Assembly (NCBI RefSeq): GCF_023101765.2
Contig: NC_064227.1
Span: 7,387,592 to 7,451,591 of the forward strand
Length of the DNA stretch: 64,000 bases
DNA from: Spodoptera frugiperda
Lineage: Eukaryota; Arthropoda; Insecta; Lepidoptera; Noctuidae
Direction: 5' to 3'
Shown here: positions 40,008-50,574 of the stretch, in pieces
Layout of the letters: every line of letters starts with the position of its first letter
How positions within the stretch are numbered: position 1 is the first letter of the stretch
Position numbers and translations under genes: made by a program
The notes under the pieces: model-generated
What the model was told of the DNA's origin: nothing
What the model saw: only the letters and a program-made list of their open reading frames with translations
The model's database searches: none

Positions 40008-42119
40008 TAGTTATAATAGTTTTGGAATCAGACAGAGGGAGATCCACTTCAAGCTATTATAGTAGCTGAAAAAAATTGTTTTGTACTTTTTAAACCTTTA
40101 CTCCTAAACCATTGTATCGATTTTAATGAAATTTTGCCGATCCGGAGCTGCGGACTACCTAGTGGGTTTACCGGGGCTCCGGCTCGAAAAGCAGGAATAG
40201 GAACGGGGTGATTTTTAGTCAGTAAGAGTCTGCCTCTCGCCTCGCCCAAGGTGGGAGAAGTTATTGGATGATTTTCCCACTCTAAAAAAAAAAAAAAATT
40301 GCTAGGAGATAAATAGGACCTGATAACGAAAATTAGTTTACGAAATTGGGTCAGTGGGTTACAGGTGTCAGTCTGTCAGTATGGTGTTTCCGTAGTCCGT
40401 CGTTAACTGATTTCCATCAGGCGATGCGTAAGCTCTGTTGCTACTGATAGCAATTAAAAAAATCGGTAAGTTTTAGTTTCGGTGTGATACATTTTATAAT
40501 ATTCTTCTAGTGGTTATAAGTCTTTTTTATCGAATAGTGCGGCATACGAGCAGACAGATATTCTGATGCTAAGCAATCGTCGCCGCCTATGGACACCCAT
40601 AATGTCAGTGGAGTTATAAGTGCGTTGCAAGTCGTTGACCTTGATTTGGGGATTTGGGGATTGGGGAGGGAAAGGTGTATTGGCCTCCGGTAATGTCACT
40701 CCTACAGAGAAACCCAAAGCCAGCATTTTTTGACGCCGGTTTTCTTTGAGGTCAAGCTGGCCCATACGTACCGAAGCATGCATTTAGATTCTATTATTGA
40801 GGGGGATATAAAGTTAGAGTCAAATTAAAGCCCAAAGTAAGTCTTTCATTTAATCCCTAATTTTACCGATATACTTGAAACGATGCAATACTAGTCGTGA
40901 CACGACTGTTTTTTTATTTATAATAACTCTCGTGAGACCTACTAAATTTACTAAAAACTATCACGGTTTACTCACGTACATTCTCACACTCTAGTCACAG
41001 AAGGACTTTTCATGAGCGGCGTGCGCAAACGCCGCTCTTTATGTTACTCGAAACTAGTAGAGCTTTTTTCCATGAATGTAGGTGAGTCAACCGTGTTTTT
41101 TTATAGTCACGAGTGTGTTGCCGGCCTTGTAGGAAAATGTTCAATTTCACAATATTTTCGGAAATGAAATCGATTTGGATTGCTTTGCTTATCTAACCAT
41201 TTATTTGTCTGATAGTGAACTTACAGATAAAATGGAAAGCTAACGTGTGTTTGTAAAATGGTCGGTATTTGGTGAAGTCACGTATAATTTTGACACATTT
41301 ATTATTTCAACTGTTATCATGTGAATACATTTTAGGGTGACTTAGGTTTTGCCACGCATGAAGACCCAGATTTTTCCGTCCAGTAAGGTTTTTTGAAATC
41401 TTCTCTAAATGTATCCCCATACTTAATAAGTAACGCTAGAAGAATTATAATTTAAGGTTATGGAACACATTTAGTTACATCTTCTTTGTTCAGCAGTGGT
41501 AGTATTTGAGCTGATGATAAAGAAGTTCCTTTAATAGACCAGCATGCATAAAAAGACTGATGACTTATTGATGAAGCGAAAGAAGTGTGGAAGACTCTTA
41601 GCAATTGGTCTTCCATTGTCTCTGCTTACCCCCATGGGAGACATGAGGTTATGTAAAAATGATGAAAAAGTGATTCAACAGATGTAACAATAAAAATGCT
41701 GCTTTTTATAACATTTCATTTATTACACATTTTTGCATAAGAATAAAGACAACTGAGATTATTAAAATATACAATAGTATATGATACATTATTTATACAT
41801 ATAGTTAAACTTCTATAATACAACGAGTGGGCGTCACAAAGATATTAATAGAGAAGAAAAAAAACTACAGTTTCCATTTTCCTTAGTGAATTTAATGCAG
41901 GAGACAGAATGACTTAAGCCCAAAAGCCACAATAGAGACTGCTTAACTGGGAGAAGTCGCCAGTCATTAAGCACTGCAAGATATTCTTAATTATTTCGAA
42001 TAACATTGGTAAGGTTTTACAATATAAATTAAATATATTAATCAATACATATTCCACTTCTTAAAATTACTCCTACAACCTGTGTTACTAGCAATTATTA
42101 TCATAACACAAATAAATAT
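40008..42119. other. spacer between paralogs C and D
   Basis: Holds an inverted copy of the GAGTGTCAGACTC-type repeat (40138-40280), a diverged copy of the 300-bp CGGTAAACGAG repeat (40526-40790) and part of a GTAGAGC-type foldback element (40988-41072). No coding sequence is recognised in 41100-42100. Confidence 0.6.
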
Positions 42120-43040
42120 TTATGACAATGTACGTAGATTTCTATTATTAAAATATTCTTGCCACAACGCTCTATTATTCTTAGTAAAAGGCACAAATAA
42201 CGATATAACCACTATCTGAGAGGTAGACGTAGCTAATTCAACAACTAAAAACAAATTAAATTGCTCCCAAGAAGCCAAACTTATAAGTACAATATTACTT
42301 AGAGCAAACAAAGATGTACCTATATACAATCGTCGTATTTTATCCCTTTTTCTTGCTATTTTAGTCATAGCAACTGTATTTTTAGGTAAACTGAAGTACA
42401 ACGCCCAAATAACTCTAACCGTAATCACAAAATTTATCAAAACAGGTAAACCATTGCAGCAACACACTATAGTCACATACACAAACATTTCTATGAACTT
42501 AGGAGTAGGATCCTCCATAAAATAAAGAATTACAGCAAAGATTAAGAAAGAAAACATAAAAAGTATGAAAGGTATCCCCCAAGCAAAGGCTGACACTTTC
42601 AAATATTTACTCTCAATCTCTTTATGAAAAACCTTCACAATATCGGTATAGAACATGTAGCAGATTATAACCAAACTGTACTTATGCACCATTGTGATGT
42701 AGAACAGAAATAGAATAGCGACATAATCTCCGTAGAACGCGTCCAAACCTCGATGCAAAATTGTCACTGCCACTATAATAAGACGGACGACGTTAGCGAG
42801 AGACGCACTGAGGAAGACGTAGTTCTTCAAGGTCCTGAACTTTCTGATGAGGCTCCATGATACAACACCGTACGTGAAAGTCGCCACACAGACGACTAAC
42901 AGAAGATAAGTGTTCCATATATACATGAAATGGACGGGATGTGATCCTTGCCCATTAGATTCTTCTGCCAAGTCAAGGTTAATGCTCTCTTCTGAATTGT
43001 TGAGTGTTGATTGTAATAACATCACTGATAAATTAGCCAT
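42120..43040 (-). CDS. seven-transmembrane receptor-like protein, paralog D
   Basis: Intronless, 306 residues. Possible glycosylation sites are N3 and N14 in an N-terminus of about 37 residues. Family blocks are IRKFRTLKNYVFL (65-77), IICYMFYTDIVKVF (126-139) and FAWGIP (152-157), so TM4 keeps the WGxP seen in paralog A. The third intracellular loop has ARKRDKIRRL. The C-terminus reads NNRNLRTLS, losing the Trp and Val of the otherwise near-invariant RVLWTLP ending. Function is unknown. Confidence 0.87.
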   Translation of the reverse strand: MANLSVMLLQSTLNNSEESINLDLAEESNGQGSHPVHFMYIWNTYLLLVVCVATFTYGVVSWSLIRKFRTLKNYVFLSASLANVVRLIIVAVTILHRGLDAFYGDYVAILFLFYITMVHKYSLVIICYMFYTDIVKVFHKEIESKYLKVSAFAWGIPFILFMFSFLIFAVILYFMEDPTPKFIEMFVYVTIVCCCNGLPVLINFVITVRVIWALYFSLPKNTVAMTKIARKRDKIRRLYIGTSLFALSNIVLISLASWEQFNLFLVVELATSTSQIVVISLFVPFTKNNRALWQEYFNNRNLRTLS

Positions 43041-43116
43041 TTTTAATAGTTATGAGAATACACTTGAATATCGCGGTGTGGTAGATGAAAATTATGAAAA
43101 TGCTAATGTCTACACT

Positions 43117-43164
43117 TTGGTCAGCAGTGGCCACTTATAGGTTGATGATGAAATGAAATGAATG
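43117..43164 (+). mobile_element. short LINE 3' stub in the paralog D upstream region
   Basis: About 48 bp containing CAGCAGTGGCCACTTATAGG and a GATGATGAAATG tail, resembling the (GAT)n-tailed LINE ends at 9283-9338 and 34380-34525. It is bracketed by the 12-bp repeat AATGTCTACACT at 43105-43116 and 43165-43176, which looks like a target-site duplication. Confidence 0.55.
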
Positions 43165-43251
43165 AATGTCTACACTGACATTGATGGAGCAGAAACAAAT
43201 TTAGACCTCTCATTAAGAAGGATAAACTCTGACTAATGTGATCAGGTTCGA

Positions 43252-43294
43252 TTCTGACGCCCACTTCAATATTGCCGATAAGCATTATTATCAG
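43252..43294 (-). promoter_or_regulatory. paired GATA module upstream of paralog D
   Basis: Gene-sense core CTGATAATAATGCTTATC (43277-43294), followed by a degenerate GCGTCAGAATC. It lies 237 bp from the start codon; about 60 bp of that is the apparent LINE-stub insertion with its duplicated target. Confidence 0.5.
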
Positions 43295-43527
43295 TTACAA
43301 ACATGAGAGCTTTCGATTTCCGTGATAATTGGGGTTTGTTACAAAAATAGATTAGGATAATAATTCCTAATAAAAATTTAGGATTAGTCATATTTTGGTC
43401 ACAAATTAAAATAATAATTAACAAAAATAAACTAAAAAATGCTTTAGCTGTACTGAATTACGCATAAATATCAATTACATTTATAATTTAAAAGTCATAT
43501 ACATTTAAGAGTAAAAATGTAAAAGCA

Positions 43528-44457
43528 TTACGGCAAAGTCCATAGGACTCGACTGTCTAAGTATTCGCGCCACACAGCTCTATTCTTTTTCATGAAAGGT
43601 ACAAACAAAGATACAACTACTACTTGTAAGCATGTCACTACTGAATCAACTGATACTGCAATTTTTTCCCAAAATTCAAATATTGATAATATTGTCAGAA
43701 TCAATACTAATGTATTACTTAAAACCAATATGGATGTTGCTATGCATAAACGTTGCAATCTATCTTTCCTCTTAGCTGCCGTCGACATTGCAACGTCATT
43801 ACTAGGTTTACTCCAAAATAATGACCATACAATTTTAAAGAAAAGTACCCAATTAGTAATTGTAGGCGTGAGAGTAGTGACAATAATTATAAATAAGAAT
43901 ACAAAGAATAAAACGATACCTGCAGTAACATCTTGGACAAGAGTAAAGATAATTACAACAAATAATAAAATAGCACCTAATATTACAATTAATGGGCCAA
44001 CCCAAATAAATAATGACACTTTTAAAAACTTTTTCTTAGTCTCTTTACGGAAAACTTTAACAATGTCGACATAGAACATGTAACAGATCACCAGTAAACA
44101 GTTTTCGTGCACAGCCTTTAGATAGGTATAAATTAAAGAGAAAAAACCAATGTCCATCTCTCTATGCAATATAGTTGCTGATATGAAAGTCAGGTTTATA
44201 ACGTTGTTGAAAGCTGTGGTGATGAAGACATAGTTGGTGATGTTCCTGAATTTTCTGATGAGGCTCCAAGATATCACTCCATATATGAATGTAACCAGGC
44301 TGAAGGCTAACATCACATAGTGAAAACACACATACACAATGTAATTGTAGTCAAAATTCGACTGTTCACCAAGTTCTTCCCAAAGATCGAATTCTTGGCT
44401 CCCGTTATCAAAATCGGGGAGTGACCGAAAAAGTAATATCACTGGTGACTTAGTCAT
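43528..44457 (-). CDS. seven-transmembrane receptor-like protein, paralog E
   Basis: Intronless, 309 residues. N-terminus of about 38 residues with one possible glycosylation site (N18). IRKFRNITNYVF lies at 67-78, VICYMFYVDIVKVF at 123-136, RKDRLQRLCIATS before TM6 and SRVLWTLP at the C-terminus. TM2 departs from the siblings: the usual NVVRLI is NVINLT, so the buried Arg is replaced by Asn. TM4 reads FIWVGP. The third loop and TM6 give the closest template for what pseudogene F has lost. Function is unknown. Confidence 0.87.
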   Translation of the reverse strand: MTKSPVILLFRSLPDFDNGSQEFDLWEELGEQSNFDYNYIVYVCFHYVMLAFSLVTFIYGVISWSLIRKFRNITNYVFITTAFNNVINLTFISATILHREMDIGFFSLIYTYLKAVHENCLLVICYMFYVDIVKVFRKETKKKFLKVSLFIWVGPLIVILGAILLFVVIIFTLVQDVTAGIVLFFVFLFIIIVTTLTPTITNWVLFFKIVWSLFWSKPSNDVAMSTAAKRKDRLQRLCIATSILVLSNTLVLILTILSIFEFWEKIAVSVDSVVTCLQVVVVSLFVPFMKKNRAVWREYLDSRVLWTLP

Positions 44458-44595
44458 TTTTCATCACAATATACATTTATTTGAACACCATACTGTTGAT
44501 GATGAACATAAGGAAAACATAGATGATCAGACTAAACTAGCTAATCACACCGTACATTAAGGATGATAGACAGAGACTAACGTGACTCGATCAGA

Positions 44596-44637
44596 TTTTA
44601 ACACTCCATATAATGGTTTTGATAACCACATTATCAG
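44596..44637 (-). promoter_or_regulatory. paired GATA module upstream of paralog E
   Basis: Gene-sense core CTGATAATGTGGTTATC (44621-44637), then GAGTGTTAAAATCTGATC. The core ends 164 bp before the start codon. Confidence 0.6.
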
Positions 44638-45540
44638 TTGGATAAAATAGCAAATAGCCACAACAGGTAAACAAATAGCCGCCTGCCATGGTGACGCCTC
44701 TGACGTGCCAATCATTATGATTAATATTTTCTACGAATTATGAAATAAAATGGATTTATGAATGCTACTAATAATAAATGTTAAAGTTTGTTAGTATGGA
44801 TGTTTGTTACTCATTCACGCAACTACTGTATGAAATTTGAAATAGGGATAAATCTGGAATATTACATACACTACTTTTTATTCCACGATCAGTTAGAATC
44901 TCATCATCACCATCAACCTCATCATCATAGAGTAGTATTTGCCCGTTTCCATCCACTTTTGTTGTCGTTTTGAAATATTATGAGTGACGTTGATCGCTTA
45001 CCTTATCAGACGGATTACCTGATGGTGATGTTTCTATCAAAATATGTTCTGATAAGTTTAAATCTCAGATGGGACTGGTATAATTGAAGTTATTTCTTAC
45101 CCGTGAGGCAGCATTCGGCAGCAGCAATGGCAGGTTCCGTCTATAAATCCTTAGGATTCAAATAATAAAACTTCAATTGTTTTTGTTGTATTCTTTTATT
45201 TTACAAAATATTTGCCTTCAGTGTTTGCCCCACTATGACGAGACGTTTTTATGCAAAAGATATTGAATTTTTATAATACAATGGAATAGAAACCACTCCA
45301 TGAATAAATTGAGTGCTACATCAAATATTAAATTTAAAAAAAAATACTACTGTAAGCTAATGAGTTCCAACGCACTAACAACAGTAGGTATAACAATGCT
45401 AATTGATAATATTGTATGAAGTATCACATATGTGTTTCATGAATCTTTACAGAATCTAGCAAAACATCGTTCTTGCCACCAAAGCGAAAAACTCAGTCAG
45501 CCTTAAGAAATACCTTTAAAGCCAAGGAATTCTATTACAA

Positions 45541-46294
45541 TTAAGATAAAGTCCATGGCACTCGACTATCCCAAACCCAAACGTTGACAATTCTCTTTTC
45601 TCCTTGCTTCTTTAGACATAGAATCAGCATTCACACTCTTACTAAACAACAAAGTCCATGCAACTTTAATGAAAATCACACCATTGATGAAAGTTGGTAA
45701 AACATCACAAGTTATTATAATGACAAGAGGTAAAAATACACTGATGAATTCTATAGAAGGATCGGTAATACACAAGACGGTGATAGTAAAGATAGCTAAA
45801 CAGGAGATCATGAGTAGGAGAGGAACGAGCCAGGCAAAGATAGTGACTTTAAGATACCTTCTCTTAATGTCTTTATGGAAAACTTGCACAATGTCAACGT
45901 AGAACATGTAGCAAATGACGACTAAACAGTTTTTGTAGACCATCGTGATGTAGTAGAAGAACAAATATGTAGCACAATGATAATTTATCATAACTTCTTT
46001 ATAGTCCGTATGTAGTGTTGTTGCGGCAATGACGGTGAGCCGAACAACGTTGGAGAGCGTTGCGTGGAGGAACACGTAGTTATTGATGTTCCTGAACTTT
46101 CTGATGAGGCTCCATGATATCACTCCGTAGGTGAACGTGATCACACAGACGGCCATGATAATATAGTGAACGCAGATATACACACTATTGAAGTCGTATG
46201 GCTCTGGAGAACACACATCTTCTGGAGATTTTCCAATGCCTTGTTTGTAAGAATTTCCAAATAATGTGGATAACATCACGGATGGAAAAAACAT
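45541..46294 (-). pseudogene. seven-transmembrane paralog F, broken by internal deletion and frameshift
   Basis: The open frame runs 242 codons from 46294 and stops at 45566. It matches the family through TM5 and the third intracellular loop (EARRKENCQRL), then reads GLG and stop. In a different frame, immediately after the break, the DNA encodes DSRVPWTLS and a stop at 45541-45543, which is the family C-terminus. TM6, TM7 and most of the tail, roughly 60 codons by comparison with paralog E, are missing. The product would have five membrane segments. The upstream module (46423-46462) is still present. It could be transcribed, but a working receptor is unlikely. Confidence 0.85.
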
Positions 46295-46422
46295 TGTTAG
46301 TAATTATGATTTAACACTCAAAGATGGCGAGGATCCTGATGTACCAACAAACACAGCGTTTAAAATCAATGTTCAGACCGCACATTAAAGAGGTTGGGCA
46401 TCAACTAATGAGATTAGATCAG

Positions 46423-46462
46423 TTTTGACACTGAAAGTAATCATCCTGATAGCCATTATCAG
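46423..46462 (-). promoter_or_regulatory. paired GATA module upstream of pseudogene F
   Basis: Gene-sense core CTGATAATGGCTATC (46448-46462), then GATTACTTTCAGTGTCAAAA. The core ends 154 bp before the start codon. It is preserved although the coding sequence is broken. Confidence 0.55.
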
Positions 46463-46546
46463 TGCTGTACATAAACGCATTAGTATCCCGTCAGGGTTAC
46501 AATTTAACATAAGTATATTATAATATCACGTATATTTTCATAAGTT

Positions 46547-46712
46547 TTTTTATGGTATAAGTCGGTAAACGAGCGACGGATCACCTGATGGTAAGCAATC
46601 GCCGCCGCCGAAGGACACCTGAAACACCAGAGGCGTTACAAGTGCGTTGCCGGTCTTTTGGGGGTTAGGAATTTAAGGGTTGCTGGGAAATCGGGGATTG
46701 AGAAGATTGGGA
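46547..46712 (+). repeat. partial 300-bp CGGTAAACGAG-type repeat
   Basis: 5' half of the dispersed noctuid-type repeat, ending abruptly in GGGATTGAGAAGATTGGGAGG. It sits between the F upstream module and paralog G. The rest of 46713-47218 is AT-rich with nothing recognised. Confidence 0.8.
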
Positions 46713-47218
46713 GGTTGCTCAGGAGATTTGCGCAATTAATAACATATTTAACTATTTAACGATATTGTTTATATTATAGTTAAAAAAAACTCGAGGCTTA
46801 AATTTTACATTTTATTTTAATGTACAAAAAATCCAAACTTAGCCCTTATGAGTACTTATCCTATACAAGATTAGGCCATTACTAAACTATAGCGATAACA
46901 AACACTTCATTCACAATGATATTCATAAAATTTAACATCGCACTTTATCTACATAAGTAGGTATAGATGAATGAATGAATCCATTTATACATATCTATAT
47001 ATGAAATACATTTCTTAAAATAATACTTACTATGTACAATATCATTACGTAGACATGTTTCATTTAAATAAATCAAATATAATTAAAAACTTGTTTTTAA
47101 TAACATTGATCAAGCCGTTGGGCGTGTACGCTCAATATAATGCTGAGAAAAAGACCATTTTGCCAAAAAAAAATGATCCAACATGCATTAAAAGACTGAC
47201 ATTATCCCACTAATAAAT

Positions 47219-48145
47219 TCAGTAAGGTAACTTCCATAGGACACGGCTCTCTAAATACTCCTGCCAAATCATAATATTACTCTTTAAAAACGGGACAAAT
47301 AGAGACACAGTAATAACTTGTAAGCACAAAGTTACAAATTGCACTAAAATCGAAAGATTGAATATCTCCCAAAAGGCAAAAGTCAGTATGAATACGTTAC
47401 TTAAAATAAACATGGCCATAACTAAAGAAAAACGTCTCCAATTATTCTTTCTTCTCTCCGATTCGGACATTATACAGGAATATTGGTTTTTGCCAGAAAA
47501 CAGAGAATGTACTACTTTGATGAAAATTACTAAATTAAACACCGTTGGTACAACATTGCAAGTGAAAATTATAAAAAATGTAACAAATAATAAAATTATG
47601 TCGACTGTAGTCTCCATAGCGTATCCTATAGCCGCTAAAACTATTCTAGCAAAAACCACAAGGAATATGGGCATACCCCAGGTGAAGAGGGTGACTTTTA
47701 TATACTTCTTTTTGCACTCTTTCTTAAAAACTTTGACAATGTCCACATATAACATGTAACACATCACGATCATCCAGTTATTGTACACAGTCGAGAAATA
47801 TATCAAAGATAAATTCGACATGAATATAAGTTGGGAAAATGAAAATATGAGCGTATTTAAGTCTCGATGCATCACAGTTGCAGATAGGACGCACAAACGA
47901 ATCACATTCACAAGAGTTACACTGAGAAAAACGTAGTTTTTAAAGTTCCTGAATTTTTTTATGAGGCACCATGAAAATATACCGTAACACAACGTAATGG
48001 CACACAAGCTTAAAAGAACATAGTTCATGCAAATATAAGGGACTGGAATGAAAGTCGGTTCCCGTTCACTGTCAACCTCTGAAGAATTTTCACTTGTATC
48101 ATTAAGAGTTTTTGCAAAATCTAAACTTGAAAATAATCCAATCAT
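47219..48145 (-). CDS. seven-transmembrane receptor-like protein, paralog G
   Basis: Intronless, 308 residues, last of the minus-strand run. N-terminus of about 36 residues with possible glycosylation at N15 and N20. Family blocks are IKKFRNFKNYVFL (62-74), VMCYMLYVDIVKVF (127-140), FTWGMP (154-159), RRKNNWRRF before TM6 and SRVLWKLPY at the end. A YNNWMIV stretch in TM3 is shared with the plus-strand paralog H, and both have FRNF rather than FRNI, so G and H look like sister genes. The loop between TM2 and TM3 is longer than in A-E. Function is unknown. Confidence 0.87.
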   Translation of the reverse strand: MIGLFSSLDFAKTLNDTSENSSEVDSEREPTFIPVPYICMNYVLLSLCAITLCYGIFSWCLIKKFRNFKNYVFLSVTLVNVIRLCVLSATVMHRDLNTLIFSFSQLIFMSNLSLIYFSTVYNNWMIVMCYMLYVDIVKVFKKECKKKYIKVTLFTWGMPIFLVVFARIVLAAIGYAMETTVDIILLFVTFFIIFTCNVVPTVFNLVIFIKVVHSLFSGKNQYSCIMSESERRKNNWRRFSLVMAMFILSNVFILTFAFWEIFNLSILVQFVTLCLQVITVSLFVPFLKSNIMIWQEYLESRVLWKLPY

Positions 48146-48372
48146 TTTCCATTATCATGAAGAAACACTTGGACACAAAACTGTAGATTCACAAGTCACT
48201 GTATGGCTAAAAACTAGACCTTTTTCAACAGTTCACGTAAATAAGAATTTCAACAAAAACTTTCTAGATTTAGACAAAGAAAGTAAAGCAAGCAGCAGAT
48301 ATAATTACAGACACTATCAATGCGTACATGACTATAACTCTGACAGAAACGAACTAGAGTCATTTCGGACTT

Positions 48373-48413
48373 TTGCACTTAATATAATCGATTCGCAATT
48401 ATCTCTTTATCAG
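48373..48413 (-). promoter_or_regulatory. GATA module upstream of paralog G
   Basis: Gene-sense CTGATAAAGAGATAATTGC, then CGATTATATTAAGTGCAAAAG. The first GATA and the CGATTA match the siblings, but the second GATA is in direct rather than inverted orientation. It is about 262 bp from the start codon. Confidence 0.45.
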
Positions 48414-49621
48414 CTCAGTACATAAATGTTTTAGGTATCTATTCGCCATTAATGGTTGCACTAGCTTAGAGTGGCTCGTCGGACACAACAGTGGATTAAG
48501 GGTTGTCATGTGATGAAGAGGGCTAATGGATTTTGCTAATCAACAATAGCGTTTGGTCGAAGTGTAGAAATTCATTGGTGTTTCGTCTTTGAGCCTCGAA
48601 AAGCATGTGGTCCTCTGTATAGTTTGTGGAACCTTGATTAGAATGGTAATATTTTGTAAATAGTAAAGTACTTAAGAACTGAAATTTATTTGCGGTTAAT
48701 GAATAAATCTCTTTAGTGCTTTTCATACATCGCTAAATAATGATTGGATATTAAAAAAAATATATATAACCTGATTCAATAAAATGGCTTGCTGAAAGAA
48801 AAAAAAATACGAAACATTTTTGCGAAAATGACGAAACAACGCTTGCGTTGTGTTTTGAACGTAAGTCTGTGAGCGTTGTGATCGCCTCTGATTGCTGGAT
48901 TGCTTACCATCAGGTGATCCGTCTGCTCGTTTACCGGCTAATACCATAAAAAACTTGAGAGGTTACTTAGTTCGATCGATCTTCGTGTCTAATAAAGGAG
49001 AATTTGATTAATCTTTTGCCGGAGTCTGTGTTTCCTGATGGATATAACCTGGGTATCTTCAAAGCCCGAGTGAATAGGTTGCTTATGGGCAGACGTGTTC
49101 CATCGTAGGCCGCATCATCACTCACCATCAGGCGAGATAGCGGCCAAACGTCGACACATTAAATATAAAAAATAAAATCAACACCAAAAATATAGGTATT
49201 AAATTGGATTATGAAAGATAGCTTTTACAACACGTGATGAAAACAAATTCCGAAAAACAATTTGATTTCACGCCAACAAAGGTTAACTTAATACAATGTC
49301 ATGTTTATATACAATGTTATCAGAGCGAAAAACTTGATCAAACACAATACTGAACCACAATCATCTAAGTCAAATAATAATAGATGAGATACTAGTTGAT
49401 AACATTGAATATTACAGAATTCTCAATATCACACTCGTTCGATAAAGTCATAATCAATCACACTGATTGCCGAAAGTTCAGCTCCAAATGTTAGTTTATG
49501 TTTGTCTCCGCTTGTAAAAGTACGGTTTTCACGAGTCATTGCAGCTACAGTTGTAACTCTTACATCTTTGCTAAAATCATCAGCAGTTTTATCATTAGTT
49601 TCAAGTTCAAAGTGATGGACA
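48414..49621. other. head-to-head spacer between paralogs G and H
   Basis: Divergent intergenic region. It holds part of a minus-oriented 300-bp repeat (48828-48952) and a LINE 3' stub (49015-49168). Some GATA-like words occur before paralog H (TTATCAG at 49318-49324, TTGATAACATTG near 49407), but the clear paired module of the other paralogs is not visible. Confidence 0.6.
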
Positions 49622-50563
49622 ATGTCGAGGTTATCAATGAAAGCTTATCGTTTGGTGCTCTCGAGGATTGACGAAGAAAACAGCATTATTAACTGTACAG
49701 CAGAATTGAAAAAATTGGATCCAATCTTCGTTCCTATCGGCTATAAGTGCGTCCACTACATTCTGATGGCTGTGTGCTTCGCTACTCTCATCTATGGACT
49801 TGTATCTTGGATCGTCATCAGGAAATTTCGGAATTTCAATAACTATGTTTTTCTCAGTGGTATTTTAGTGAACATTATGCGTCTCATTGTAATCTCGGCT
49901 TCCCTGTTGCACTACGATTTAATCAAGGTTATTTACAACCCTTCTTTTTATTACTTTATCTTACTCATGGTGTATTTGACTTGGGTTTATAATAACTGGT
50001 TGGTCGTTATGTGTCACATGTTTTACGTTGATATTGTTAAAGTTTTCCGTAAAGATGGTAAATGGAAGCTGTTGAAATGTACTCTCTTTGCATGGTTCTT
50101 GCCTCTTGTCATAATGTCTCTATGCCGAGTATCCTTAGCTTTACTCGTCGGGAATTTTGAAGATGTCGTTGAAAAGGTGATAATTATTTTGATATACGTT
50201 CTCATTTTTACTACTTGTAACGTTTTACCTTCGATCTATAATTCTTTTGTTTTTCTTAAGGTTATTTACTCTTTGTTTATTAGTAAAAATAAGAGTGGGT
50301 ATATTGGTAACAGGTCGTTTAGAAGGAGGGATAACCTAAGGCGTTTGTGTACGGTCTCTGCTGTATTTATTTTGACCAACATAGTAGTTTTGACTCTGAC
50401 TCTCTCGTTTTGGGAGATAATTGAAATTTCGCGTATAATAAGAATGATTATGTTAAGTTTACAAGTGTTAGTGTTTTCGTTGTTTGTACCGTTTTTGAAG
50501 AGTAATCGACTTTTGTGGCAGGAGTATCTTGAGAATCGTGTGCTGTGGACCCTAGATGCTTAG
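49622..50563 (+). CDS. seven-transmembrane receptor-like protein, paralog H
   Basis: Intronless, 313 residues, on the opposite strand from the rest of the array. The N-terminus of about 38 residues has one possible glycosylation site (N24). Family blocks are IRKFRNFNNYVFL (67-79), NNWLVVMCHMFYVDIVKVF in TM3 (124-142), FAWFLP (156-161), RRRDNLRRL before TM6 and NRVLWTLDA at the C-terminus. CYMFY has become CHMFY. Strand and shared features with G suggest an inverted duplication of that gene. An RTE-like LINE tail begins about 12 bp after the stop codon, so the 3' UTR may use its sequence. Function is unknown. Confidence 0.87.
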   Translation: MSRLSMKAYRLVLSRIDEENSIINCTAELKKLDPIFVPIGYKCVHYILMAVCFATLIYGLVSWIVIRKFRNFNNYVFLSGILVNIMRLIVISASLLHYDLIKVIYNPSFYYFILLMVYLTWVYNNWLVVMCHMFYVDIVKVFRKDGKWKLLKCTLFAWFLPLVIMSLCRVSLALLVGNFEDVVEKVIIILIYVLIFTTCNVLPSIYNSFVFLKVIYSLFISKNKSGYIGNRSFRRRDNLRRLCTVSAVFILTNIVVLTLTLSFWEIIEISRIIRMIMLSLQVLVFSLFVPFLKSNRLLWQEYLENRVLWTLDA

Positions 50564-50574
50564 ATTTTTATAAA

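Noticed and set aside
35306..50563. insect odorant or gustatory receptor array
   Set aside because: Those families are longer (about 370-480 residues), usually have introns, and carry a TYhhhhhQF-type TM7 motif that is absent here.
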